Shown piece after piece: positions 57,691 through 64,000 of a DNA stretch of 64,000 bases (its first letter is position 1; each line of letters begins with the position of its first letter). Position numbers and translations under genes: made by a program. Below the pieces are notes generated by a model, which saw only the letters and a list, made by a program, of their open reading frames with translations, did no database searches and was not told where the DNA came from. The DNA comes from Haloimpatiens massiliensis (GTDB lineage Bacteria > Bacillota > Clostridia > Clostridiales > Clostridiaceae), in contig NZ_LT854640.1 in assembly GCF_900184255.1 (NCBI RefSeq), positions 2,045,103 to 2,109,102 on the forward strand. The letters are read 5' to 3'.

Positions 57691-58593
57691 TTAAATTTTT
57701 TCTATTTCTCTGCCTAAAAAAGCTATGCTCATAACTGTAATTGTTATAGCCACTAAAGGACTTACTATCCACCATTTCCAATATTCAGTGAAATATATAC
57801 CTTGAAATCCCATGGCATGATTAAGTATTATTCCCCAGCTTTTTGAGCTAGGATCTCCCAGTCCTAGAAATGAAAGAGAAGCCTCTGCTATAATGGCCTT
57901 ATTTACTAATTTTATTATGCTAACCATAAGCACTGGAAATATATCTTTCAATATGTGCTTTTTAGTTATGTGAAAAAATCCTCCCCCATAACTTTTAGCC
58001 GCAATTATATAGTCTTCTTTAGTTACAGACATAACTTTAGCTCGTACTATCCTTGCGGGAGTTGTCCATGAAAATAAACTAAGCACTATAATAATGTTGA
58101 ATATGCTTGGACCAAAAAATGCCCCTATTATTATCATTAAAGGAAGATCAGGAAGAATTATCATAATATCTGTTATTCTCATAAGCACTCTGTCAACTAT
58201 GCCACCATAATATCCGCATATAATTCCTATTATTCCACCACCGACTCCTGCCAATAGTGCCGTTCCAAAACCAACTATAATACTTATTCTTGTTCCAATA
58301 CATATTTGAGCCCATAAGTCTATTCCCAAATCATCTGTTCCCAAAATATGTACCTTTGATGGTGCTTCAAGTGCTGACCCTGATGGGATATTATAGGGAT
58401 ATTTACTTAAAACAGGTGCAAATATACCAATGATTAATAATAAAATAAGTATTCCTAAAGATATTTTTCCCGAAAGAGACAGATTAAGCCTTCTATTTTC
58501 TTTTCTTCCTACAGTTTTTCTACTTGTGCCTATGTATTTTCTTTTTATATCTATACACCTTCTTTTTACTATAGATAATTTATTAATCTCCAT
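57691..58593 (-). CDS. ABC transporter permease, DppC/OppC/NikC type
   Basis: A 300-residue permease. A basic N-terminus of about 40 residues precedes TM1, the segment HILGTDDLGIDLWAQICIGT is the usual DppC signature, and the EAA loop is ASLSFLGLGDPSSKSWG. I start at ATG 58593; the GTG three codons upstream is possible. It lies 13 bases before the ATPase. Confidence 0.92.
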   Translation of the reverse strand: MEINKLSIVKRRCIDIKRKYIGTSRKTVGRKENRRLNLSLSGKISLGILILLLIIGIFAPVLSKYPYNIPSGSALEAPSKVHILGTDDLGIDLWAQICIGTRISIIVGFGTALLAGVGGGIIGIICGYYGGIVDRVLMRITDIMIILPDLPLMIIIGAFFGPSIFNIIIVLSLFSWTTPARIVRAKVMSVTKEDYIIAAKSYGGGFFHITKKHILKDIFPVLMVSIIKLVNKAIIAEASLSFLGLGDPSSKSWGIILNHAMGFQGIYFTEYWKWWIVSPLVAITITVMSIAFLGREIEKI

Positions 58594-58728
58594 GCTATTC
58601 ACCTAATCCCTAATCTCTGCTTTATACAAATATTAAAGTTTAAATATAAAAATTTAAATATTATTTATTTTCATCTAAAGCTAAAAATATTTTATAGCTT
58701 TAAAGTTTAAGCTTTAAGCTTTAAATTT

Positions 58729-59709
58729 CTAATTCATTCTAGGGTCTAACTTTTTGCAAACTATATCTGAAAGAAAATTGCTTATAAGTACCAATAAGGT
58801 AACCAGTATAAATATTCCCTGAATTAATGGATAATCCCTTACAAAAACCGCCTCTTTCATAAGCTTTCCTACACCTGGATATTGAAATACATTTTCCACA
58901 AGAATAGCTCCTCCTATCATTGCCCCAAGACTTAGAAATATTCTGGTTATTATAGGGAAAATCGCATTTCTAAGAGCATGTCTGAACACTATAGTTCTTT
59001 TCCTAAGCCCTTTACCTTTTGCCGTTTGTATATAATCCTTCGAAAGCACTGATATGGTAGAATTTCTAGATAGTAAATAAAATCCACCTAAGTTTGAAAG
59101 AGTTAAGGTTAATACTGGCAAAAATCCGTGATGAACTATATCCTTCATTTGGGCATATTTATTTGGATACTTTGCAAAACTTTCTGTTGCTCCTGCTAAA
59201 GGAAATAGACCGTATTTAGCTGCTAATATAAAAAGGAAAAAAGTTCCCACCAAAAAAGGCGGTATTTCTGAAAATCCCAGCATAATAAAATAGAGAATTC
59301 CATCTCCTCTTTTGGTTTTATACCAAGCAGATATACATCCTAGCACACATCCAATAACTGCACTCAAAAACGTAGAAATTAAAACTAATCCTACAGTCCA
59401 ACCTATTCTGCTTTTTATTATATTTAAAACCTGGTCATTATAATAAATGCTGTATCCTAAGTTTCCTTTAAAAGTGTCCTTAATATATTTAATATATTGC
59501 TCTGGCAAAGGTTTATCCAATCCATAGTACGCCTTATATTTCTCTATTTGCTCCTCAGTGTAAGTTATCGTTACATCCCCTTCATCTGAAGACAAAAAAG
59601 TGAATGGGTCCCCAGGCATAAGCCTAGGGATCATAAAATTAAAAGTCAACACACAAAAGAATGTTAATATATACCCCATTATTTTTTTATTGCAGTACTT
59701 TTTACACAT
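58729..59709 (-). CDS. ABC transporter permease, DppB/OppB/NikB type
   Basis: A 326-residue permease with six helices. TFNFMIPRLMPGDPFTFL, GLDKPLPEQYIKYIKDTFKG and GNLGYSIYYNDQV are the typical DppB opening. The EAA loop is YIQTAKGKGLRKRTIVFRHA followed by LRNAIFPI. It is 48 bases from the binding-protein stop side, with the GGTGCC repeats between, and 135 bases upstream of the DppC gene. Confidence 0.92.
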   Translation of the reverse strand: MCKKYCNKKIMGYILTFFCVLTFNFMIPRLMPGDPFTFLSSDEGDVTITYTEEQIEKYKAYYGLDKPLPEQYIKYIKDTFKGNLGYSIYYNDQVLNIIKSRIGWTVGLVLISTFLSAVIGCVLGCISAWYKTKRGDGILYFIMLGFSEIPPFLVGTFFLFILAAKYGLFPLAGATESFAKYPNKYAQMKDIVHHGFLPVLTLTLSNLGGFYLLSRNSTISVLSKDYIQTAKGKGLRKRTIVFRHALRNAIFPIITRIFLSLGAMIGGAILVENVFQYPGVGKLMKEAVFVRDYPLIQGIFILVTLLVLISNFLSDIVCKKLDPRMN

Positions 59710-59735
59710 ATAAATCCCACTCTTTCCTACAAATA

Positions 59736-59797
59736 TCGGTAGGTGCCTGACACCATTTAGTTATTATTTCGACAAAAGTCGGTAGGTGCCTGGCACC
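59736..59797. repeat. Two direct copies of TCGGTAGGTGCCTGRCACC
   Basis: The 19-base unit occurs at 59736-59754 and 59779-59797, differing at one base. Each contains the palindrome GGTGCC...CACC. They lie between the binding-protein and first permease genes. They may be a remnant extragenic repeat or a message-processing hairpin. Confidence 0.7.
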
Positions 59798-59801
59798 AAT
59801 T

Positions 59802-61421
59802 CTATCTCTTTAAGTAGGATAATTTACAGTGACTTAGACAATGGTGATCAAATATACACATCCAACCATCATATTTTTCCGGTCTGTATACAGTATAGCC
59901 TGTAGTATTGTATATTGGTATAACTGGTACTTCTTCGCTTATTAATTCTTGTAATTTGAATACAGTTTCTTTTCTTTCCTTTTCATCAAATTGCACTGCT
60001 TGCTTTTCACATAGCTCATTTACTTCTTTGTTTGAATATCCTGGTATACCTGAAAAAGTTGTGGTTCTTCCTGAAGCGAACATTACTCTAAGTTGGTCTG
60101 CATCGCTTCCCCAGCCACCGTAACCTATAAGACATAATTGATAGTCACCTTTTTTAACTGCTGCATCTCTTGTTTTACCATCTACACTTTTAACTTTTAG
60201 TTCTATTCCGGCTTTTTCCATACTTATTTTCATAAGTTCAGCTATTCTCACCTCAGGTTTTGAATTTCCTATTAATAGTTCAAAAGATAGTTTTTTATCT
60301 TTTAAAAGTTTTTTTGCTTTATTTGTATTAAATTCATAGTTTTTAACATTTTTGTTATACCATATATGGTCCTGTGGCAAATATCCTGCACTGGCAGGTA
60401 CCGCTGCTCCCCTAGCAACTTTCTGAATCAATTCTTTCCTATCTATAGAATAGTTCATAGATTGTCTAACTTCTTTTTCTTTTAGTTCAGGGCATTTTTC
60501 CATATTTAAAGATAGCTTGTATCCCCAGAAAGCGGGTGCCTTAAATATTTTATATTCTTTCTTATTCTCGTATCTCTTTACTACATCTGCTGATGGTGAA
60601 AACATGTCTATGTCACCTTTTTCAAAGGCTAGCACTGGGTCGCTTACAGGAACAAATTGAATCTCTTTTACAACCGCTTCCCCCCTCCAGTAATCTTTAA
60701 ATGCTTTAAATTTATATGAACCTGCTTCCTTGTTGTATTCTTCACATATGTAAGGTCCACATCCTATAAATGCTTCCTTGTCATTAAAATTCTTTGGATC
60801 TTTAACATTTTCCCATATATGTTTTGGTATTATTCTTACGTCACCTAATTTTTCTAATAGAGTTACATTAGGCTTGTTCACAAGTATTTTTACACTATCC
60901 TCATCTATTATATCTATACTCTTTATTATGTTTATTCCTTTCCCTTTTTCCTTTCCTTTTCCACCACCTAAAGAATAACTTACTGGCGGATTTTTCTCAA
61001 AATATTCAAAGGAAAACTTAACATCTTCTGGAGTTAATTCCTTTCCATCCTGCCACTTTACTCCTTTCCTTATTTTAAATATATATTCTTTCCCTTCCTT
61101 GTTTACCTTCCAACTCTCAGCAAGCCATGGTATTATACCTTCTTCGTCCTTTTCAATAAGACCATCAAACACTAACCTCATTTTAAAAGAACCTGGTCCC
61201 CTTTGATAATGCTTGTATGGATTAGGTGCTCCCCAATCTCCTCCTTCAAGCTTTATTACTTCTGCTTCTTTCTTTCCTTGAACTTTATCTCCATTGGCTA
61301 TTGTACTCTTTGCAGAACCACTATCCTTTTGGGCTGGATTGGAACCACATCCTGCAGCCGTAAAGATAACTGTTCCAGCTAACACTAAAGTCACTAACTT
61401 GCTTTTTAACTTTTTATTCAT
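59802..61421 (-). CDS. ABC transporter substrate-binding lipoprotein, family 5
   Basis: A 539-residue lipoprotein. The lipobox is FTAAGC (Cys25), followed by a Ser/Asp/Lys linker. The SBP_bac_5 core is clear: GLIEKDEEGIIPWLAESWKV, FKIRKGVKWQDGKELTPEDV, YSIDRKELIQKVARGAAVPA. Family 5 members bind peptides, nickel chelates or opines. With FmdE as its neighbour a metal or a metal complex is plausible, but no residue proves it. Confidence 0.92.
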   Translation of the reverse strand: MNKKLKSKLVTLVLAGTVIFTAAGCGSNPAQKDSGSAKSTIANGDKVQGKKEAEVIKLEGGDWGAPNPYKHYQRGPGSFKMRLVFDGLIEKDEEGIIPWLAESWKVNKEGKEYIFKIRKGVKWQDGKELTPEDVKFSFEYFEKNPPVSYSLGGGKGKEKGKGINIIKSIDIIDEDSVKILVNKPNVTLLEKLGDVRIIPKHIWENVKDPKNFNDKEAFIGCGPYICEEYNKEAGSYKFKAFKDYWRGEAVVKEIQFVPVSDPVLAFEKGDIDMFSPSADVVKRYENKKEYKIFKAPAFWGYKLSLNMEKCPELKEKEVRQSMNYSIDRKELIQKVARGAAVPASAGYLPQDHIWYNKNVKNYEFNTNKAKKLLKDKKLSFELLIGNSKPEVRIAELMKISMEKAGIELKVKSVDGKTRDAAVKKGDYQLCLIGYGGWGSDADQLRVMFASGRTTTFSGIPGYSNKEVNELCEKQAVQFDEKERKETVFKLQELISEEVPVIPIYNTTGYTVYRPEKYDGWMCIFDHHCLSHCKLSYLKR

Positions 61422-61528
61422 CTCCTACATCCTTCCTGAAATAATTTATATGTTTATTTTCACCATAAATTATTTTTAACAAATCTAAATCAGAAATTAA
61501 CTATAATATTTTCTTTGAGCACTTATTG

Positions 61529-62053
61529 TTAAAATCCTCTATTATAATCCTCAAAACAATCTAGGCACACCCTTTGTCCATTCATAATCCTTATTTTATG
61601 TTCTGGTGCTGATTCTCCACATTTTTCACATACTATATTGCTAAATAATCTAGCCTTACTTGGCAACTGAAAGTTTGGCTTTTTAAAGTCAAATATATCA
61701 TCTACATTAGCCTCTAATATGTAGTTCATTCTCTGCTCTCTGTCCATTTCTCCTTTAAATGGTTTTAGGACCATTCTTATACTTTCTCCAGTTTTTCTAT
61801 TAAAAAAGCTAAATGCCATTTTACCAGTACCTCTGTATATTAAATTTCCTTTTCCCATACTACAACCTGTAATAACTTGTACCGCATCTACCCCACAAGC
61901 ATCATTTTCCGTAACACATACAATTTCTTCATCCTTTGAAAAATTTACTCCTAATTTTTTCATGGCTGCCTCACTGGCTTTATATCCTATAGCTAATCCA
62001 GGGCATTGATGTCCATGAAATTCCACTGATTTTTCCCATAATTTCTTATCCAT
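61529..62053 (-). CDS. FmdE family protein with C-terminal zinc ribbon
   Basis: A 174-residue protein. The N-terminal FmdE domain contains SVEFHGHQCPGLAIGY with the conserved His-x-His-x-Cys cluster, ENDACGVDAVQVITGCSMGK and a Cys pair. A C-terminal ribbon reads CEKCGESAPEH...CLDCFEDY. FmdE proteins occur with molybdoenzyme and metal-transport genes; the biochemical role is unsettled. TTTAGGAGGAATT precedes the ATG at 62053. It heads the five-gene ABC importer operon. Confidence 0.9.
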   Translation of the reverse strand: MDKKLWEKSVEFHGHQCPGLAIGYKASEAAMKKLGVNFSKDEEIVCVTENDACGVDAVQVITGCSMGKGNLIYRGTGKMAFSFFNRKTGESIRMVLKPFKGEMDREQRMNYILEANVDDIFDFKKPNFQLPSKARLFSNIVCEKCGESAPEHKIRIMNGQRVCLDCFEDYNRGF

Positions 62054-62204
62054 AATTTTAATTCCTCCTAAACACATTTTTTATTATATTTTTAAGTTAC
62101 TTAATAATTAACATTCATGTAAAACTTTATTTATAAAAACCTTACATACTATAATTAAAACCTCTAACTATATAATCTATAATTAACATATAAAAATCTT
62201 TTTT

Positions 62205-62312
62205 TTGCACAAAAAAAGGTAGAACTATCCCCAAACTAAGTTCTACCTTCGTGGTATCTTTTCATTTATAATAACATTCTACTTCGTGTAGATATGCTTG
62301 TTCATTTATTAA
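62205..62312 (-). ncRNA. Candidate leader RNA or small RNA upstream of fmdE
   Basis: A strong promoter, about 100 transcribed bases and a Rho-independent terminator occur before the fmdE gene with no open frame. The transcript contains CTACACGAAGTAG (small hairpin) and a related CCACGAAGGTAG, the latter forming the 5' arm of the terminator. It could be a riboswitch-like attenuator for the metal importer or an independent sRNA. It fits no riboswitch class I know. Confidence 0.5.
62211..62249 (-). terminator. Terminator upstream of fmdE
   Basis: On the minus strand AAGGTAGAACT and AGTTCTACCTT form a perfect 11-bp stem around 12 bases, followed by TTTTTG. Confidence 0.85.
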
Positions 62313-62319
62313 CAATACT

Positions 62320-62347
62320 ATTATAGCATATGCCAGAATTTTTTCAA
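62320..62347 (-). promoter_or_regulatory. Sigma-A promoter of the fmdE leader transcript
   Basis: TTGAAA and TATAAT are 16 bases apart on the minus strand, directly downstream of the small membrane protein gene. Confidence 0.65.
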
Positions 62348-62382
62348 TATTTATTTAATAATATACTATTTTTTTCTATTGC

Positions 62383-62616
62383 TTATTCTTGAGTATTTTC
62401 AACTTTCATCTTACTTTCTAAATATTTTCTGCACTCCTTAACCTCGTTTAAAATTAATTGTAGATATTTAAAAATACTACATATTAAGAATACTAAAAGA
62501 ACCACACAACCTATCCCCAACAAAAGTGGCCCTCCAACCGCACCACCACATACTGTAAAAAATAATATAACAAAACTCGCCATCATAATTTTATCCTTTA
62601 AATTCCATCCAAACAT
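62383..62616 (-). CDS. Small membrane protein
   Basis: A 77-residue protein. Two closely spaced helices (about 12-30 and 32-52, with GGAVGGPLLLGIG between) are followed by a charged helical tail (NEVKECRKYLESKMKVENTQ). AGGGAGG lies 10 bases before the ATG, so it is probably translated. No family is recognised. It may be an independent gene; the fmdE leader promoter begins just after it. Confidence 0.55.
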   Translation of the reverse strand: MFGWNLKDKIMMASFVILFFTVCGGAVGGPLLLGIGCVVLLVFLICSIFKYLQLILNEVKECRKYLESKMKVENTQE

Positions 62617-62792
62617 CCCTTCAATACCTCCCTGTAAACACTTTACATAAAATCATTAACTGCATATTATATTAATATCTTTGCAATTTGTCTTATAAGC
62701 ATACCCCTTTTATCAGGGCAAACGCATCTTTATATTGCATTTACTCCAATATAAAAATATATTCACGTAATATTATTAACTAAAGAATATTT

Positions 62793-63023
62793 TTATGTTT
62801 TAATTCTCCCATGATTTTTATTATGAGTAGTAAGCTTTTCTACTTCTACCTCTATAATACCACCTCTTAATATACAATCAAAAAATAATTCAACATTGTC
62901 ATGAAGAGTTGTAACAATGGTATCTTTTAATTCTAATAATTCAATTACTGTAATTTCATTTGAACTATTACAAGATTCTCCTCTTAATGTTTTACCATCT
63001 ATAGATACTATTTCTCCATTCAA
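62793..63023 (-). pseudogene. Remnant of an ISAs1-type transposase
   Basis: GEIVSIDGKTLRGE is the N-terminal edge of the ISAs1-family DDE domain, and NEITVIELLELKDTIVTT continues it. The sequence then jumps to LHDNVELFFDC and ends with HNKNHGRIKT, which in intact members is about 60 residues later. So the middle and the C-terminus are gone. No ribosome site precedes it. Confidence 0.7.
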
Positions 63024-63187
63024 TCATGTCTTTTAACTATGTACTTCCTTCTAATCTCAAATATAAAATTAGGGTATTCCAAAAACAAATGAATAAAAAA
63101 GATTTGTTGACCTCAACTAATTTTTAGTAACTCAACTTTCGCACATAAAATTTAAGGCGGAAGCCTTTAAAATAAACATATAAAGCA

Positions 63188-63253
63188 AAGAAACATTCCT
63201 TTTGGTATAATAGAATCATGACAAACATCACACCAAGGAAAGGAATGTTTCTT
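63188..63253 (+). repeat. Inverted repeat around the IS4-type transposase start
   Basis: AAGAAACATTCCTTTTGGT (63188-63206) faces ACCAAGGAAAGGAATGTTTC (63232-63251), directly before the ATG. A TATAAT lies at 63205-63210, inside the left edge of the loop. In a transcript that enters from outside, the right arm, which includes AAGGAAAGG, would be paired; in one starting inside the loop it would be free. Confidence 0.65.
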
Positions 63254-64000
63254 ATGAATACTATTATATCAAATGATACTACTGATAAACAACTTAATTT
63301 TACTATAAATAGATTTTTTAAGGATAACAAAATTGGATACATACTTAAACAATGTAATTTTTCTAAAGAAAAAGGATTTTCCTGTATAAAAATATTTAAA
63401 TATATCTTTATGCTTGTTTTTACTGGAAAAAACTTATTTAGAAACTTGGAATTTGGAAAAAATAATCAATTTTCAAAGGATACTATATATAGATTCCTTA
63501 ACTCACCAAACTTCAATTGGAGAAAATTTCTGTTTTTACTTTCTTCATCAATCATAAAAAACATTATTGTGCCTCTTACTTCTGAAGATAGAGTTAATGT
63601 ACTTGTAGTTGATGATTCTTTATACAGTAGATCTAGAAGTAAATCTGTTGAACTTCTTGCAAGAGTTCGTGATCATGTTGATCATAAATATATCAAGGGC
63701 TTTCGCCTTCTTACTCTTGGCTGGTCAGATGGCAACACTTTTTTACCACTTGCGTTCACTCTACTTTCTTCCGAAAAGGAGAAAAACAGACTTTGCTCAG
63801 AAAATCACAATATTGATAAAAGAACTAATGGATCTAAACTCCGTAAGGAGGCTATTTTAAAGTCACCCGAAGTTATGATTAGTTTACTTAAACAAGTTTC
63901 AAAATATGCTATTCCTGCTTCATATGTTCTTTTTGACAGCTGGTTTACGTACCCAAAAACTCTTATACAGATTTTAGAACTCAAACTTAATACTATTGCC
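63254..64000 (+). CDS. IS4-type DDE transposase, N-terminal part (runs off window)
   Basis: An uninterrupted frame of 249 codons from ATG 63254 to the window edge. AAGGAAAGGAATG precedes the start. The first catalytic Asp is in VLVVDDSLYSRSRSK (about residue 120) and the second in YVLFDSWFTYPKTL near 233; this is the IS4/IS1380-like DDE layout. The N-terminal region (FRNLEFGKNNQFSKDTIYRF) fits. Full length and right end lie outside the window. Confidence 0.85.
   Translation, partial: MNTIISNDTTDKQLNFTINRFFKDNKIGYILKQCNFSKEKGFSCIKIFKYIFMLVFTGKNLFRNLEFGKNNQFSKDTIYRFLNSPNFNWRKFLFLLSSSIIKNIIVPLTSEDRVNVLVVDDSLYSRSRSKSVELLARVRDHVDHKYIKGFRLLTLGWSDGNTFLPLAFTLLSSEKEKNRLCSENHNIDKRTNGSKLRKEAILKSPEVMISLLKQVSKYAIPASYVLFDSWFTYPKTLIQILELKLNTIA

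Noticed and set aside
62205..62312. T-box or known metal riboswitch
   Set aside because: No GGGTGGNACCGCG, no NiCo or Moco consensus; only promoter, repeat motif and terminator are certain.
63124..63342. Minus-strand frame over the IS4-type start
   Set aside because: It is antisense to the transposase, which has the stronger ribosome site and catalytic motifs.

Overview
The window is very AT-rich and most genes carry strong AGGAGG-type ribosome sites. It reads as a chromosomal segment of a proteolytic Clostridium. A trans-4-hydroxyproline dehydratase operon, a ribose operon, a sigma-54 dependent PTS cluster and many Rho-independent terminators fit a member close to the C. botulinum / C. sporogenes group. 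The species is inferred from gene content only.

Layout. 1-2.1 kb: 5' part of a MATE efflux pump and an EamA transporter. 2.3-8.4 kb (minus): hydroxyproline/proline operon read as cupin regulator, radical-SAM activase, HypD glycyl-radical dehydratase, ProC and an Xaa-Pro aminopeptidase; a divergent Na+/alanine-type symporter follows. 10.4-17.1 kb: Nudix hydrolase, DUF4153/DUF4173-like membrane protein, YozG-like/DUF2975 pair, chemotaxis receptor, and a sigma/anti-sigma pair collapsed by deletion. 17.3-26.6 kb (minus): phospho-glycosidase (GH4), PTS IIA/IIC/IIB, a RarA/MgsA-C-terminus-like protein and a LevR-type sigma-54 activator. Two near-perfect -24/-12 promoters serve this cluster, and an IS6-like element with an 8-bp target duplication has landed between one promoter and its first gene. 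26.8-31.3 kb: oligoendopeptidase F, a cobalamin riboswitch in front of a YitT-family gene, and two small membrane proteins. 32.1-34.4 kb: BCCT betaine-type transporter divergent from a BusR-like regulator. 35.1-41.7 kb (minus): rbsK-D-A-C-B-R with a promoter overlapped by a 51-base palindrome. 41.9-45.8 kb: an IS110 element with a frameshifted transposase next to an IS607 element with TnpA and TnpB. 45.8-53.8 kb: C_GCAxxG_C_C protein, an ABC exporter, a cation/H+ antiporter under a fluoride riboswitch, and an ECF-sigma/ABC operon. 53.9-62.1 kb (minus): ABC-F protein with a leader terminator, and an FmdE-plus-family-5 ABC importer operon with a candidate leader RNA. 62.4-64 kb: small membrane protein, an ISAs1-type remnant and the start of an IS4-type transposase.

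The least explained signal is a set of long palindromic repeats in four families (A-D below). Families C and D begin exactly at the stop codon of the gene they follow, always in the same orientation relative to that gene. Two A copies also abut stop codons. Stems are conserved while their sequence changes on both arms, which points to selection for, or propagation of, folded 3' ends.
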